Below, piece after piece: positions 26,717 to 35,693 of a stretch of DNA of 43,828 bases. Under the pieces are notes generated by a model that worked only from the letters and a program-made list of their open reading frames with translations, searched no databases and had not been told where the DNA came from. Where the stretch lies: positions 1-43,828 of the forward strand of contig JAAYTB010000043.1 in assembly GCA_012523855.1 (NCBI GenBank), read 5' to 3'. The stretch comes from Clostridia bacterium (lineage in GTDB: Bacteria > Bacillota > Clostridia > Clostridiales > Clostridiaceae). Made by a program: the position numbers and the translations under genes. Numbering within the stretch: the first letter of the stretch is position 1; every line of letters begins with the position of its first letter.

Positions 26717-28183
26717 TTATTTATTGCTTTCTTTAACTAAAAGGGAGTCTCCTTTACTCATAAAGGATAGGAATTCCTTGTTATCCTTGGTTTTTGCCAA
26801 GAGATTAATTAGCCTTTCTGTTACTTCGTCTGTATTAGATTCTCTATAAAGTAACTTTCTAATAGTGTAGGCAGCATCTCTTTCATCACTACTATGAAGG
26901 AGATCATCTCTTCTTGTACCAGATTTATATATATCCACTGCTGGAAATATTCTTCTCTCCTGTAGCTTTCTATCTAAATGAACTTCCATATTTCCTGTTC
27001 CCTTAAATTCTTCGAATATCATATCGTCCATTCTGCTACCTGTTTCTATAAGGGCTGTAGCCAATATTGTAAGACTGCCACCTTCTTCTATGTTTCTAGC
27101 AGCTCCAAAAAACTTTTTAGGCATAATTAAAGCTCCTGGATCCAATCCTCCAGATAAAGTTCTTCCTGTTGGTGTGATAGTTAAATTGTACGCTCTTGAA
27201 AGTCTAGTTATACTATCTAAAAGAATTACCACATCTTGACCTTGCTCTACCATTCTCTTGGCTCTTTCCAAAACCATTTGGGCTACCTTAGTGTGATGTT
27301 CTGGCTCCTCATCGAAGGTAGAAAATATAACTTCACCGTTTATAGATCTCTGCATATCGGTAACTTCTTCTGGCCTTTCATCTATAAGCAATACAATAAG
27401 TTTCACATCAGGGTAGTTCTTAGATAAATTTTGAGCTACTTTTTTTAAAAGAGTAGTTTTACCTGCTTTAGGTGGGGCTACAATTAGACCTCTTTGTCCC
27501 ATACCAATGGGGCAGATTATATCCATTAACCTAGATGTTAAATCCAACTGTCCATTTGCTTCCAGCTTAAGTCTTTTATTAGGGTAAATTGGCGTTAAGT
27601 ATTCAAAAGGTTTCCTGCCAACAGCCATGTCAGGGTCTTCCCCATTTACCTTTTCAACATATAAAAGTGCCTTGAACTTTTCTCCCTCTTTAGGGGTTCG
27701 GACCTTTCCTTCTATTTCATCTCCAGTTTTTAAATTAAATCTTCTTATTTGTGAAGGTGAAACATATACATCTTCAGGGGTAGAAAGATAGTTTTTCCCT
27801 CTTAAAAATCCAAAACTATTATTTTCATTAATTTCTAAAACACCTTTAGCAGAATCAGATTCATTGATCATTCCTCTTAGCTTTTCTCTCTTTTCTTCTG
27901 CATTAATTCTTGTTTCTTGTACACTTTCTCCAGTAACTTCTTTATCTTCTAAATCATTATTCAATTTACTTACATTCTCCTTAATCTCACCATTGCTACC
28001 TTTAGGAGAAATTTTTTCCTTTAGGACAACACCATCCTTTTCGATAGATTTAGGAGATAGCTTTATTATTTCCTCAATGAGCTCACTTTTTTTATACTTT
28101 GTTAAATTTTTCACACCCAGTTCCTTTGCAATTGTTCTTAATTCAATTATTGTCATACTTTCATAATCTTTGTAATTCAACAT
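26717..28183 (-). CDS. rho: Transcription termination factor Rho
   Basis: A 488-residue hexameric RNA helicase. An N-terminal Rho_N helical domain ([18 protein letters not shown]), a long charged linker (about 45-115), the RNA-binding cold-shock-like domain ([38 protein letters not shown]) and the ATPase core with [19 protein letters not shown] (Walker A) and [16 protein letters not shown] (Walker B region) are visible. The linker makes it longer than the E. coli protein, as is common in clostridia. ATG 28183; the ribosome site (CAGGGA) is close and weak. A weak AT-only hairpin in the leader might allow autoregulation. Confidence 0.96.
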   Translation of the reverse strand: MLNYKDYESMTIIELRTIAKELGVKNLTKYKKSELIEEIIKLSPKSIEKDGVVLKEKISPKGSNGEIKENVSKLNNDLEDKEVTGESVQETRINAEEKREKLRGMINESDSAKGVLEINENNSFGFLRGKNYLSTPEDVYVSPSQIRRFNLKTGDEIEGKVRTPKEGEKFKALLYVEKVNGEDPDMAVGRKPFEYLTPIYPNKRLKLEANGQLDLTSRLMDIICPIGMGQRGLIVAPPKAGKTTLLKKVAQNLSKNYPDVKLIVLLIDERPEEVTDMQRSINGEVIFSTFDEEPEHHTKVAQMVLERAKRMVEQGQDVVILLDSITRLSRAYNLTITPTGRTLSGGLDPGALIMPKKFFGAARNIEEGGSLTILATALIETGSRMDDMIFEEFKGTGNMEVHLDRKLQERRIFPAVDIYKSGTRRDDLLHSSDERDAAYTIRKLLYRESNTDEVTERLINLLAKTKDNKEFLSFMSKGDSLLVKESNK

Positions 28184-28556
28184 GATCCCTGTTCACACAA
28201 GACAAAAAATATTATTAATCTTTTATCAATAATTCATGTGTAAAGCAGTATTCACCTACCTTTCATCAAAATATTTATTTATATGGACAAAACAATTTTG
28301 TTTGTTAAGCAATAATTTGGAAATATAAAAGAAATTAATAACTTACTTATGAAACGTCGGCATTATTAATTAATCATGAAATATAGAAATGTAGACATAT
28401 AGGTCTATAAATTTATGATACTTTTTATATTATATACAATTATCTGTTTTTAATCCATACTTTTGTAGTTTTTTAATAAGAGTATACACCTGTTAATAAA
28501 AAAACTATGTATACTCTTAAAAGACTTTAAAAAGATCCATTAATTTAAAAGTTCTT
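28184..28556. other. Intergenic region upstream of rho
   Basis: About 370 bp, very AT-rich, without a convincing gene on either strand. It holds the rho leader with an AT-only hairpin near 28205-28235 and the inverted repeat at 28478-28518. I found no clear promoter. Confidence 0.5.
28478..28518. repeat. 10-bp inverted repeat
   Basis: AAGAGTATAC and GTATACTCTT match perfectly across a 21-nt loop containing TTAATAAAAAAACTA. No T-run follows on either strand, so it is not a usual terminator. It may be a weak terminator of the gene ending at 28557 or an operator. Confidence 0.45.
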
Positions 28557-28901
28557 TTATAGCATGGCATATACTTTACTGTTAATCTCGTTATATTTAG
28601 ATATATATTTGCTCACTTTTATTGGCTTTCCAATGAAATATACCGGGGAACCTGTAAGCTCACACCCACCTACAATTAATTGCTTCCTTAAAAGATCCTT
28701 AATACTATAGTTATTCTCATGTTCTTCTCCGCAAATTGGACACTTATATTTCACATAGATCTTTCTGGCTCTAGTAGTTATAGTATTAATATTAGGTAGA
28801 TAATCACTGATGCTTTTTAACTTAAAAATTGAGACGTCATAAGTCTTGTAGCAGTTTTTCTTATCTTTTACTGCAATCCTAAAATCAAAATTATATAGCA
28901 T
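28557..28901 (-). CDS. Small zinc-ribbon-like protein, unknown function
   Basis: A 114-residue soluble protein that I do not recognise. The stretch YVKYKCPICGEEH (about 50-62) has one CxxC pair and a following His; a later Cys in VGGCELTG may complete a metal site. Otherwise it is Lys/Ile/Tyr-rich with no membrane segment. ATG 28901 follows GGAGG by 7 nt, which supports real expression. It is preceded by another small unknown gene 85 bp upstream on the same strand. Confidence 0.7.
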   Translation of the reverse strand: MLYNFDFRIAVKDKKNCYKTYDVSIFKLKSISDYLPNINTITTRARKIYVKYKCPICGEEHENNYSIKDLLRKQLIVGGCELTGSPVYFIGKPIKVSKYISKYNEINSKVYAML

Positions 28902-28986
28902 CAATTTTCCTCCAATTAATTATTTATTTATCCATGATATATAATTCTATATCCACAGATAAAATCCTTCTGTAAGAACTAGAATA

Positions 28987-29292
28987 TTAAATTACCTCCT
29001 TGGCAATTTCCTCTAATTCCAAGTATTTTTCTCTGAACCCTTTATTGATAAAAAATTTTTCTTCAGCTTTTTTCACATTATACTTTATACTCCTTTTGCT
29101 AAGAATTTGCAAGTCCTCTTCCATTTGCTTTAGATCCATGCATTTATAATTTTCCAGCAATAACAAGAGCAAATACTTGCATTCCTTGTCCTTTAGTATC
29201 TTCCCTAGTTCTTCTTTTGTAATGCCCTTATATTTACAAATAATGTTTATAATCTTTTCATATTTGCTGAACTTATAACTTTTTTTTTTCAT
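28987..29292 (-). CDS. Small basic helical protein, unknown function
   Basis: A 101-residue, Lys- and Glu-rich, wholly helical-looking protein without membrane segment or signal. Residues about 8-30 (KYEKIINIICKYKGITKEEL) could form a winged-helix or small helix-turn-helix start, but there is no firm match. A run of T on the plus strand gives an N-terminal Lys run. The ribosome site is AGGGGTG about 8 nt before ATG 29292. Function cannot be given. Confidence 0.7.
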   Translation of the reverse strand: MKKKSYKFSKYEKIINIICKYKGITKEELGKILKDKECKYLLLLLLENYKCMDLKQMEEDLQILSKRSIKYNVKKAEEKFFINKGFREKYLELEEIAKEVI

Positions 29293-29382
29293 AAAAAAAC
29301 ACCCCTAGATTAAAATACCTATTTGAATTATTATCTAAAGTAATGGATTTTAATCATAGGGCAGGATTTTATTATAAATATT

Positions 29383-29796
29383 TTAAGCCTTTATATTTAT
29401 ACTTAGCTCTGTATTTTGGGATGCTTGACCAGCCACACTCATGTCGTAGTCTATATATATATCCCCTCCATTATCGTCAATGTTCACCTTAAGATTTCTT
29501 GTTGATATAACTAATTCTAAAGCTCCATAAGGAGTATTATACAAGGTTGTATACTTATTGTTTTTTTCAAATTCCATCTTAGCTGTAGTAGTTCCTTCCC
29601 TCATTAATACAACCTTTTCCGGATTTATTTCAAGAATAGTTGTAGTCCCTTCCATACCAGATATTTCCGTTTCATTATATTCAGCAATGTATTTTTCATC
29701 TTTCTTGAAATACTCCCCTGGAGTTTGAACTTCTATTATATCATTTTCTTTAGCCTTATAATGGCTACTAATGGAAATTAATGCTTTTTTGTTCAT
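29383..29796 (-). CDS. DUF1934 (YwiB-like) beta-barrel protein
   Basis: A 137-residue soluble protein with alternating hydrophobic and polar residues typical of a beta-barrel. The segments YIAEYNETEISGMEGTTTIL, VVLMREGTTTAKMEFEKN and LELVISTRNLKVNID match the DUF1934/YwiB family, which has a calycin-like fold and no settled function. In many Firmicutes it lies just before argS; here argS is not next to it. ATG 29796 follows AGAGGTGA. A terminator separates it from ypeB. Confidence 0.85.
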   Translation of the reverse strand: MNKKALISISSHYKAKENDIIEVQTPGEYFKKDEKYIAEYNETEISGMEGTTTILEINPEKVVLMREGTTTAKMEFEKNNKYTTLYNTPYGALELVISTRNLKVNIDDNGGDIYIDYDMSVAGQASQNTELSINIKA

Positions 29797-29833
29797 GCTA
29801 TCACCTCTTACTTTTAGTCTAAAACAACATTAT

Positions 29834-29863
29834 AAAGAAGGAACTAAATTTAGTTCCTTCTTT
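29834..29863 (-). terminator. ypeB terminator (perfect palindrome)
   Basis: A 30-bp perfect palindrome (AAAGAAGGAACTAAA / TTTAGTTCCTTCTTT) lies 24 nt after the ypeB stop. T-rich arms suit a terminator on either strand. Confidence 0.75.
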
Positions 29864-29887
29864 AAATTCTATTATAGCATATGTTTT

Positions 29888-31255
29888 TTATATAATTAAC
29901 TTACCATTTGGGGTATTAATAATTTTTAATATTTTTTGAGTTTTACCGTTTTCTGCATTAACATAAACTATATAATCCGAATTGTGATTGCTTCCAGCGA
30001 ATTCATAGCAGAGCACCTCTTGATTAGTCTCTGTAGGTACTACAGCTAATTTTACGGTATTAACCTTCAGCCTATCACTTACAGCCTTAGCTGCTTCTTC
30101 CTTGCTTATCTTAGGCTGAGCAATCTTTCTTTCACCATCAAAGGCTATTAGGTACTTTTCCCCTTCCAATCCTGTTATACTACCATCATCTAAGGCTATT
30201 TTTACTTTTATTTGTTCAGGATAAATAGAAATATTATCAAGTATGCGAACATAGTTTATAACTATATTATCTTCATAGTTCATCTTGTATGTTGCTTTCA
30301 TATCTTTATAGCCTAGCTTTTCTAGATACTTCTTGCATATTTCTGTAGCCTTTTCCTCATTAATAGTAGGGGGAGAGTACATCCTGTTATCTAATAAGTA
30401 AATGAGCTTGCCACCATGTTTGCTTACTTCCACAACTACATTTTCTCCCTTATCTCTCCCCTTCATGGTAACAGTAAAGCTATAGGCTGGAATCTTCTGC
30501 TTTCCTTCCACCTTCCTGGATTCTATATTAGCAACCTGATTTTCACCAAGGAAGGTTCTTACAAGTTTCTTTGCCTCTTCCTCTGAAATCTCCTGTAAGT
30601 TATTTACCTTTGGTTTTATATCCAAGACATTGTCAGAAAAAGGTCCGTCATAAATAAGGGCTGGGTAGTCAACTACTTGTTTTTTTACATTGGCAAACTT
30701 TTCTGATACAAAGTTTTTATTTTCCGCTGCCATAACACCGGTTATTTTCTTTCTAATTTCATCCCATCTTATATCTCCTTGATTAATGTCCGCAAGCATA
30801 TTATTTAATTGGTTTTTTAGATTGTTCGATTGTTCTTCAAGTCTTTCAATAGTTTTATACTCTTCATCGCTAAGCTCTCTTCCATCTGAGTTGGCTTTTA
30901 CTAATGAATAGCTGTAATCCCCTACCTGGGAAAGAAATTTAGTAGTATCCTGTGAAGCTTCCACAGGTATTGGCAAGGAATTTAGCTTGTCATTTGCAGA
31001 AGTAGCAGCCCTATAGATGTCTTCAAAGATCATCATCCTCTGCTCCTTTGTGTTAACCACTGCAGACTTTCCTAAATTGTCTTCTATATTTTCTATATTA
31101 TTAATTAAATCGTACATATTTTTACTGTATTCACCTTGTAGATAATTCCTATAATCTTGTCTTTCTAAAGTCATTAATATTGCATATGTAGTAGAGAAAA
31201 CCACAATCATGGTTACAGATAAGGTATAAAACATCCTTTTTTTAGTCATTTCCAT
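29888..31255 (-). CDS. ypeB: Germination protein YpeB
   Basis: A 455-residue forespore protein. One N-terminal membrane segment (about 7-25, MFYTLSVTMIVVFSTTYAIL) is followed by a helical domain (about 35-200) and three PepSY-like repeats in the C-terminal half (for example ISEEEAKKLVRTFLG, INEEKATEICKKYLEKLG, ISKEEAAKAVSDRL). In Bacillus YpeB is needed to place and stabilise the cortex hydrolase SleB in the spore. sleB usually sits just before ypeB; here the gene upstream is a divergent glycosyltransferase, so a SleB partner must be elsewhere or absent. ATG 31255 follows AAGGAGG. Confidence 0.93.
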   Translation of the reverse strand: MEMTKKRMFYTLSVTMIVVFSTTYAILMTLERQDYRNYLQGEYSKNMYDLINNIENIEDNLGKSAVVNTKEQRMMIFEDIYRAATSANDKLNSLPIPVEASQDTTKFLSQVGDYSYSLVKANSDGRELSDEEYKTIERLEEQSNNLKNQLNNMLADINQGDIRWDEIRKKITGVMAAENKNFVSEKFANVKKQVVDYPALIYDGPFSDNVLDIKPKVNNLQEISEEEAKKLVRTFLGENQVANIESRKVEGKQKIPAYSFTVTMKGRDKGENVVVEVSKHGGKLIYLLDNRMYSPPTINEEKATEICKKYLEKLGYKDMKATYKMNYEDNIVINYVRILDNISIYPEQIKVKIALDDGSITGLEGEKYLIAFDGERKIAQPKISKEEAAKAVSDRLKVNTVKLAVVPTETNQEVLCYEFAGSNHNSDYIVYVNAENGKTQKILKIINTPNGKLII

Positions 31256-31284
31256 ATACTCAACCTCCTTACAATTATTATCCC

Positions 31285-31308
31285 TATGAATATAAATGGT
31301 TATTCATA
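31285..31308. repeat. Inverted TATGAATA pair between ypeB and the glycosyltransferase
   Basis: TATGAATA and TATTCATA form a perfect 8-bp inverted repeat with an 8-nt spacer. Each arm holds TGAATA, a sigma-G-like -35 element, facing opposite ways. The minus-facing copy lies about 45 bp before the ypeB start, but a good -10 at proper spacing is not seen. Confidence 0.35.
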
Positions 31309-31446
31309 TAATATTTATGAGCTATCCAATTACAACAAGTGACTTTTTATCCCATAAATAAAGTATAATTTGGACTTAAATATCTATATACAAGATAAAT
31401 ATAAATAATATTGTTTATAACTAGGAGAATTTTATGTATAATATAG

Positions 31447-31509
31447 ATATCCAACTTTCCTGTTAAAGTTAAGAATAAGAGAACAATTATCTATGACAAT
31501 GTTGGATAT
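31447..31509 (+). other. Leader hairpin and short ORF before the glycosyltransferase
   Basis: ATATCCAAC (31447-31455) and GTTGGATAT (31501-31509) pair perfectly and enclose AACTTT/AAAGTT. Just before, AGGAG and ATG at 31434 open a 10-codon frame (MYNIDIQLSC) whose end lies inside the 5' arm and loop. This looks like a leader-peptide/hairpin arrangement, but there is no clear alternative structure or T-run. Confidence 0.35.
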
Positions 31510-31555
31510 AAATTTAGAACGATTTACAGCTAAGATTATTTAAAGGGTGGAACAT

Positions 31556-32680
31556 ATGCGTACATTAATACTTTCAATATCTGCTGGTGGTGGCCATGTA
31601 AAAGCTTCTGAAGCCATAGAAGCTTATATTAAATTAGACGACCCTAAAAATGAAGTTAAGGTTGTGGATACGATAAAGTACATAAACCCCTTACTAGATA
31701 AAGTGGTTATTGGCAGTTACCTTAAGAGCCTTAAGGTATCCCCAACTCTCTTTGGAAAGCTTTACGACTTGGCAGAAACCGGAGAAAGTATTGCAACTTT
31801 TAGCAACAAATTAATCGAAATGATTATTCACAAACTTATTCCTCTTATAAAGGATTTTATACCAGACATAATCATTGCCACTCACCCCTTTTCAACAGAA
31901 ATGGTGTCTGTACTAAAAGCAAAAGGGATGATAGATATACCTGCTTTATCGGTACTTACTGATTATGCGCCTCATAGTTTTTGGATTCATCCAAATATCG
32001 ACGGCTATGTTGTATCTAACTTGGCTATGGTTGATGAAATGGTTAAGAGAGGAGTAGACAAAGATCTTATCTATCCTTTAGGAATACCTGTTAAACCAGA
32101 TTTTTTAAAAAAGTACCCTCGAGAGGATACCTTGAAATCTCTAAATTTAAATCCCAATAAAAAAACAGTATTACTAATGGGAGGAAGTTTGGGCCTAGGT
32201 AAAATTACCCTCTTATACGAAGAGCTTCAAAAGGTAGCCATGGACATTCAAGTTGTTGCCATAACTGGCAATAATAAAAAGCTATTTTCCCAATTAAGGG
32301 ACTTAAGTATTAATTCCTATAAGACTACCCGAATTGTAGGCTATACTACAGAAGTTAATAAGTATATGCAAGCCTGTGACTTACTTATAACAAAGCCTGG
32401 TGGCCTAACAATTACAGAGGCCTTGATCTGTGGTGTTCCTCTAGCAGTATTTTCAGCTATACCAGGTCAAGAGCAAAAGAATGCTGAGTTTTTGCTTAAC
32501 AATAACCTAGCAGTTTCTTTAGCTGAAGGGAAAAACTGTAGCACTATACTTAACAACTTGTTAAGTAATCCAGATAAACTGGAGAACATGAGAAATAATT
32601 GTCTCATATTTGCTAAACCTAACAGCGGTTACCATATTAAAAACTTAATATATAAGCTCTTAGATGAAAATAGCGGCTAA
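31556..32680 (+). CDS. Processive diacylglycerol glucosyltransferase-like protein (UgtP/MGDG synthase family)
   Basis: A 374-residue GT28-family membrane-associated glycosyltransferase. The N-terminal MGDG-synthase domain starts LILSISAGGGHVKASEAIEA, with IATHPFSTEMV at about 125. The C-terminal donor-binding domain shows LLMGGSLGLGKI (about 218) and KPGGLTITEALICGVPL (about 280). Such enzymes add glucose or galactose from UDP-sugar to diacylglycerol, giving glycolipids and the lipoteichoic acid anchor; MurG is a relative but differs in the N-terminus. ATG 31556 follows AAAGGGTGG. Its stop overlaps the convergent spoIIR stop by 4 bp. Confidence 0.88.
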   Translation: MRTLILSISAGGGHVKASEAIEAYIKLDDPKNEVKVVDTIKYINPLLDKVVIGSYLKSLKVSPTLFGKLYDLAETGESIATFSNKLIEMIIHKLIPLIKDFIPDIIIATHPFSTEMVSVLKAKGMIDIPALSVLTDYAPHSFWIHPNIDGYVVSNLAMVDEMVKRGVDKDLIYPLGIPVKPDFLKKYPREDTLKSLNLNPNKKTVLLMGGSLGLGKITLLYEELQKVAMDIQVVAITGNNKKLFSQLRDLSINSYKTTRIVGYTTEVNKYMQACDLLITKPGGLTITEALICGVPLAVFSAIPGQEQKNAEFLLNNNLAVSLAEGKNCSTILNNLLSNPDKLENMRNNCLIFAKPNSGYHIKNLIYKLLDENSG

Positions 32681-32695
32681 AAAAGCCGCCTTTTT
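32673..32695. terminator. Terminator made from both gene ends
   Basis: GCGGCT-AAAAA-AGCCGC forms a 6-bp GC-rich stem followed on the plus strand by CTTTTTA. It contains the stop codons of both convergent genes, so coding sequence supplies the hairpin. It mainly suits the plus-strand gene, since the minus strand lacks a following T-run apart from the loop. Confidence 0.75.
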
Positions 32696-33324
32696 ACTTT
32701 CTTATACACTTCCACAATCTTAAATTTAAATTGTATATTCTCACTTTCATTGTTTATATAGTCTAATTCCTCTTCGCTTAATACATCTTTCATTTGCTCT
32801 AAGGTTTTTTCTTCAGCAACTTCACCTTTAGTAATATCTATAAAGCAAAGAGGAGGAAACATAACACACCACCAATTTTCCCCGCCTCCATTGCCTATTA
32901 AAATTCTATAAGCTTCATAATTACCCTGAGGCAAGGTTATAGCTCCATAGGTCTTTACTGGAAAGTTCTCCTTAGATAGCTCACTATCAACCTTATAACT
33001 ATAGCCATTTTCCTTAATTACCTTTTCTGCTATAGCTTTTATTTTACCATCCTCATCCTTCAAGACCTGTCTAGATTCCTGGATGGTTGTACACTTTTCT
33101 AGTTTAGGAGCTAGGTATTTTAAAATTTCATCTTTAACCTTCAATTTTAAAGCCTGATCTTCCTCACTATCACTGTTTGCAATGACATGAAAACGAATAA
33201 GCTTATTGCTCACTGAATGGAGGACCTCATTATCCTTCGTTGACAAAAGCATAGCATAGGCCCCTTCGTTTGCTGCAAACCCAATAAATATCAAAAGAAA
33301 AACTACTAGTATGAATCTTTTCAT
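32677..33324 (-). CDS. spoIIR: Stage II sporulation protein R
   Basis: A 215-residue secreted signalling protein made in the forespore under sigma-F. It crosses the septum and triggers SpoIIGA to process pro-sigma-E in the mother cell. A signal peptide is at 1 to about 24 (FILVVFLLIFIGFAANEGAYA). The domain includes LIRFHVIANSDSEEDQALKLKVKDEIL, a hallmark of SpoIIR, and NWWCVMFPPLCFID. ATG 33324 follows AGGGGGA. A very good candidate sigma-F promoter lies 35-65 bp upstream, so it can be expressed apart from the germination operon before it. Confidence 0.95.
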   Translation of the reverse strand: MKRFILVVFLLIFIGFAANEGAYAMLLSTKDNEVLHSVSNKLIRFHVIANSDSEEDQALKLKVKDEILKYLAPKLEKCTTIQESRQVLKDEDGKIKAIAEKVIKENGYSYKVDSELSKENFPVKTYGAITLPQGNYEAYRILIGNGGGENWWCVMFPPLCFIDITKGEVAEEKTLEQMKDVLSEEELDYINNESENIQFKFKIVEVYKKVKRRLF

Positions 33325-33358
33325 TTATATATCCCCCTATCTCATATTCATACTAGTA

Positions 33359-33387
33359 ACTATTGCCACTTTCTCAATCTTATATAC
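33359..33387 (-). promoter_or_regulatory. Candidate sigma-F promoter of spoIIR
   Basis: On the minus strand GTATA (33383-33387), a 15-bp spacer, and GGCAATAGT (33359-33367) agree with the sigma-F pattern GYATA-N15/16-GGnnAnAnT at every fixed base. Transcription would start about 27 nt before the spoIIR ATG. spoIIR is an established sigma-F gene. Confidence 0.75.
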
Positions 33388-33396
33388 ATGTATTTT

Positions 33397-34572
33397 TTAT
33401 TTTCTTGTACCAATTCTTCTGACTTTAGCATCAACATTAACATTAATTACAGCATCCTTAAAAGCTTCTTCCCAGTTACCGCCTATCCTTTCCCAAATAC
33501 CAGGCTTAAACTTTGTTACATGCTCCCTAAGTCCAAAGATATCTACTGCAAATTCTCTTTGCACTCTTCGGGCTACTTTCTCCCCTTCTTCACTTAAAGA
33601 TTTACTGAAATACTTTTGTATTTCATCAATGGTAGCATCGTTGAAGAGTTCCCTATCCACCTTATACTCTTTTATTTTCCCTTCTATATCTATATTTATG
33701 TCAAAGACTACTTTCCCCTTATCTTCCCTAACCTTAATCCTTCTTTTTAAATCATCAATCTCAAAATCAATTGGTACCTTATCCTTGTATATAACCTTTT
33801 TCCCACTAATTAGTTTCCCTCTTAACATTTCTACCACCGTTGTATCTTGAGGGGATAGAGTACCCACTACCTTAAAATCTTTAATAATAGCTATTCCGTA
33901 AATGAGCATCTCTTTTTTTTCTTTATCTATTTTAATGGTAGGTATTATGGCGTTACCATTGTCACCTAATAAGATAAGAAACTCGTTTAAGGTTACTGGC
34001 AAAATAGAAGCATTTCGTTTACTGCTCTCCATTAGACCTGTTAGATATGCTTCTAAGGTTTTTTCCATTTCTATCTTAAAGTTAAAAAACTCCTCCACAT
34101 TTCCCTGTGTCATCATCACGTACATAGTCCTATTTATACGGGGATTTCGAGATAAATAATCAACTACCTCCTTCACATTATCAGGATATTGGAGCAATTC
34201 ATCACTTAGCAACAACAATTTAGAATGTCCTGAATTTAAGCTTCTACTACTTTTTGAAAAAGCCTTTGATATAGCATCTTCCATAGAATAAGCAGAAGCC
34301 TTTACAAATTTATCAGAAGATATCTCTGGGCTTTGAGAACTATATTTGCTTATGTCTGGAAAAGCAAAAGTTACATTTAATCTTTCCAAATCTCTCTCAC
34401 CAAAGGGTTCACCAGGTTCAATAGTTTCTAAGGCTTCTTCATTTCTAATATCCTTTCCTGCATCAACACCAATTATAGAGACAAGGGCATTTCGATCTAT
34501 CTCCACCTTATCCCAACAACCATTTAAAAAAACACAGATAAAGGCAAAAGTCAGAGCTAATTTTCTCTTCAT
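33397..34572 (-). CDS. Spore germinant receptor subunit C (GerAC family lipoprotein)
   Basis: A 391-residue lipoprotein with a signal peptide and lipobox (LTFAFICVFLNGC, modified Cys about residue 19) followed by WDKVEIDRNALVSIIGVD, the typical GerAC start. C subunits sit on the outer face of the spore inner membrane and work with the A and B subunits to detect germinants. Length is normal. The start overlaps the B-subunit stop by 4 bp (ATGA), so translation is probably coupled. Last receptor gene before spoIIR. Confidence 0.94.
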   Translation of the reverse strand: MKRKLALTFAFICVFLNGCWDKVEIDRNALVSIIGVDAGKDIRNEEALETIEPGEPFGERDLERLNVTFAFPDISKYSSQSPEISSDKFVKASAYSMEDAISKAFSKSSRSLNSGHSKLLLLSDELLQYPDNVKEVVDYLSRNPRINRTMYVMMTQGNVEEFFNFKIEMEKTLEAYLTGLMESSKRNASILPVTLNEFLILLGDNGNAIIPTIKIDKEKKEMLIYGIAIIKDFKVVGTLSPQDTTVVEMLRGKLISGKKVIYKDKVPIDFEIDDLKRRIKVREDKGKVVFDINIDIEGKIKEYKVDRELFNDATIDEIQKYFSKSLSEEGEKVARRVQREFAVDIFGLREHVTKFKPGIWERIGGNWEEAFKDAVINVNVDAKVRRIGTRK

Positions 34573-35672
34573 TCTTCCTCCCCCCTTGTAGTATTACTTT
34601 TATTTTTACCAAGCAAGATTAGAATCAAAGGAATAATTAACAAATTAATTATGTAGTTAAAAGGGGTTATTAGATGAATGTGGCTGTACAACTCTGTAAT
34701 ATTAGTTGGGAACATAGCTACTAAATAAATAAATGGTGCAATAACAAAGGCTGAAATTCTCATATCATTTAAAGGTAATGCATCTCTTAAAATATAGGCT
34801 GAAAAAGTAAAGCCATTAGAGAAAGTTGTAAAGAAAACGATAATCCATAATGCCATCATCACTCCATCCCATCTCTCTACAAAAGCTCCAGGTAGCTCTA
34901 TGGTTCTAATCATGTCAATAGTAGGCCATAGTAACTTCTTAGTTACTGGGGTTGTAAGCACAGCAATACAAGTCACTGATACTATTATGTAAAAAGCAAC
35001 AATAAAAAACAAACTTTTTTTAATACTCTTAAAGGCCTCCTTTTTATTTCGTAATTGTGGCAAAATTATATAAACAACTTCCAGTCCAGTAAAAGAAAAG
35101 GCCGCTGCAGGCAAAGCGTATAAATATGTCTTCCCATCCTGTCGAAAAGGGGGAAGTATATTTGTATAGTTTGCATGCTTCATAGCAAATATCAATACTA
35201 TAAACATTGGAATAAACATAATCCATAAGGTAATCTCATTAAACTTTACATTGCTACTTACACCTCCACGAACTATATAAACTCCTGTTAGTATTGTAAT
35301 AATCAAAAGAAACTCTGTAGGCGTCTTTGCCAACAAGTACATTTTCACAACTTCTATAAAATCTCTCATACCAAGGGATATTGCAAATATAGTTGGAAGA
35401 CACATCAGTATAAGTATAAGGCCCCCAAATATAAGTCCAAATTTGCCTTTTACAATATGACTTATTTTTTGAAATCCGTTAACTCTTATAGCTTCAACTA
35501 CTAACTTGAGAAGAATCAAGTTTATTAAGCCTGCCAGTATTGTCACTAGCCATAGATCTCCTCCTACCTTGTCAGCTATCTCCCTTGGATATGAAAAAAT
35601 ACCAATACCAACTACTGTTACCACAATTGTAGCTATAAAGCCGTAGGAGGTTATAAAATTATCCTTTTCCAT
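34569..35672 (-). CDS. Spore germinant receptor subunit B (GerAB family)
   Basis: A 367-residue polytopic protein of the amino-acid/polyamine/organocation transporter superfamily, with ten or so hydrophobic segments starting FIATIVVTVVGIGIFSYPREIADKVG. In germinant receptors the B subunit binds the germinant. ATG 35672 has GGAGG 7 nt upstream; a second ATG two codons earlier is too close. Family is clear, ligand is not predictable. It follows the A subunit by about 20 bp. Confidence 0.94.
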   Translation of the reverse strand: MEKDNFITSYGFIATIVVTVVGIGIFSYPREIADKVGGDLWLVTILAGLINLILLKLVVEAIRVNGFQKISHIVKGKFGLIFGGLILILMCLPTIFAISLGMRDFIEVVKMYLLAKTPTEFLLIITILTGVYIVRGGVSSNVKFNEITLWIMFIPMFIVLIFAMKHANYTNILPPFRQDGKTYLYALPAAAFSFTGLEVVYIILPQLRNKKEAFKSIKKSLFFIVAFYIIVSVTCIAVLTTPVTKKLLWPTIDMIRTIELPGAFVERWDGVMMALWIIVFFTTFSNGFTFSAYILRDALPLNDMRISAFVIAPFIYLVAMFPTNITELYSHIHLITPFNYIINLLIIPLILILLGKNKSNTTRGEEE

Positions 35673-35693
35673 AGTCATTCCTCCAGAATTATA

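Noticed and set aside
31256..31300. Sigma-G promoter for ypeB
   Set aside because: A TGAATA -35 element is present, but no CATA-n-n-A -10 lies at the right distance.
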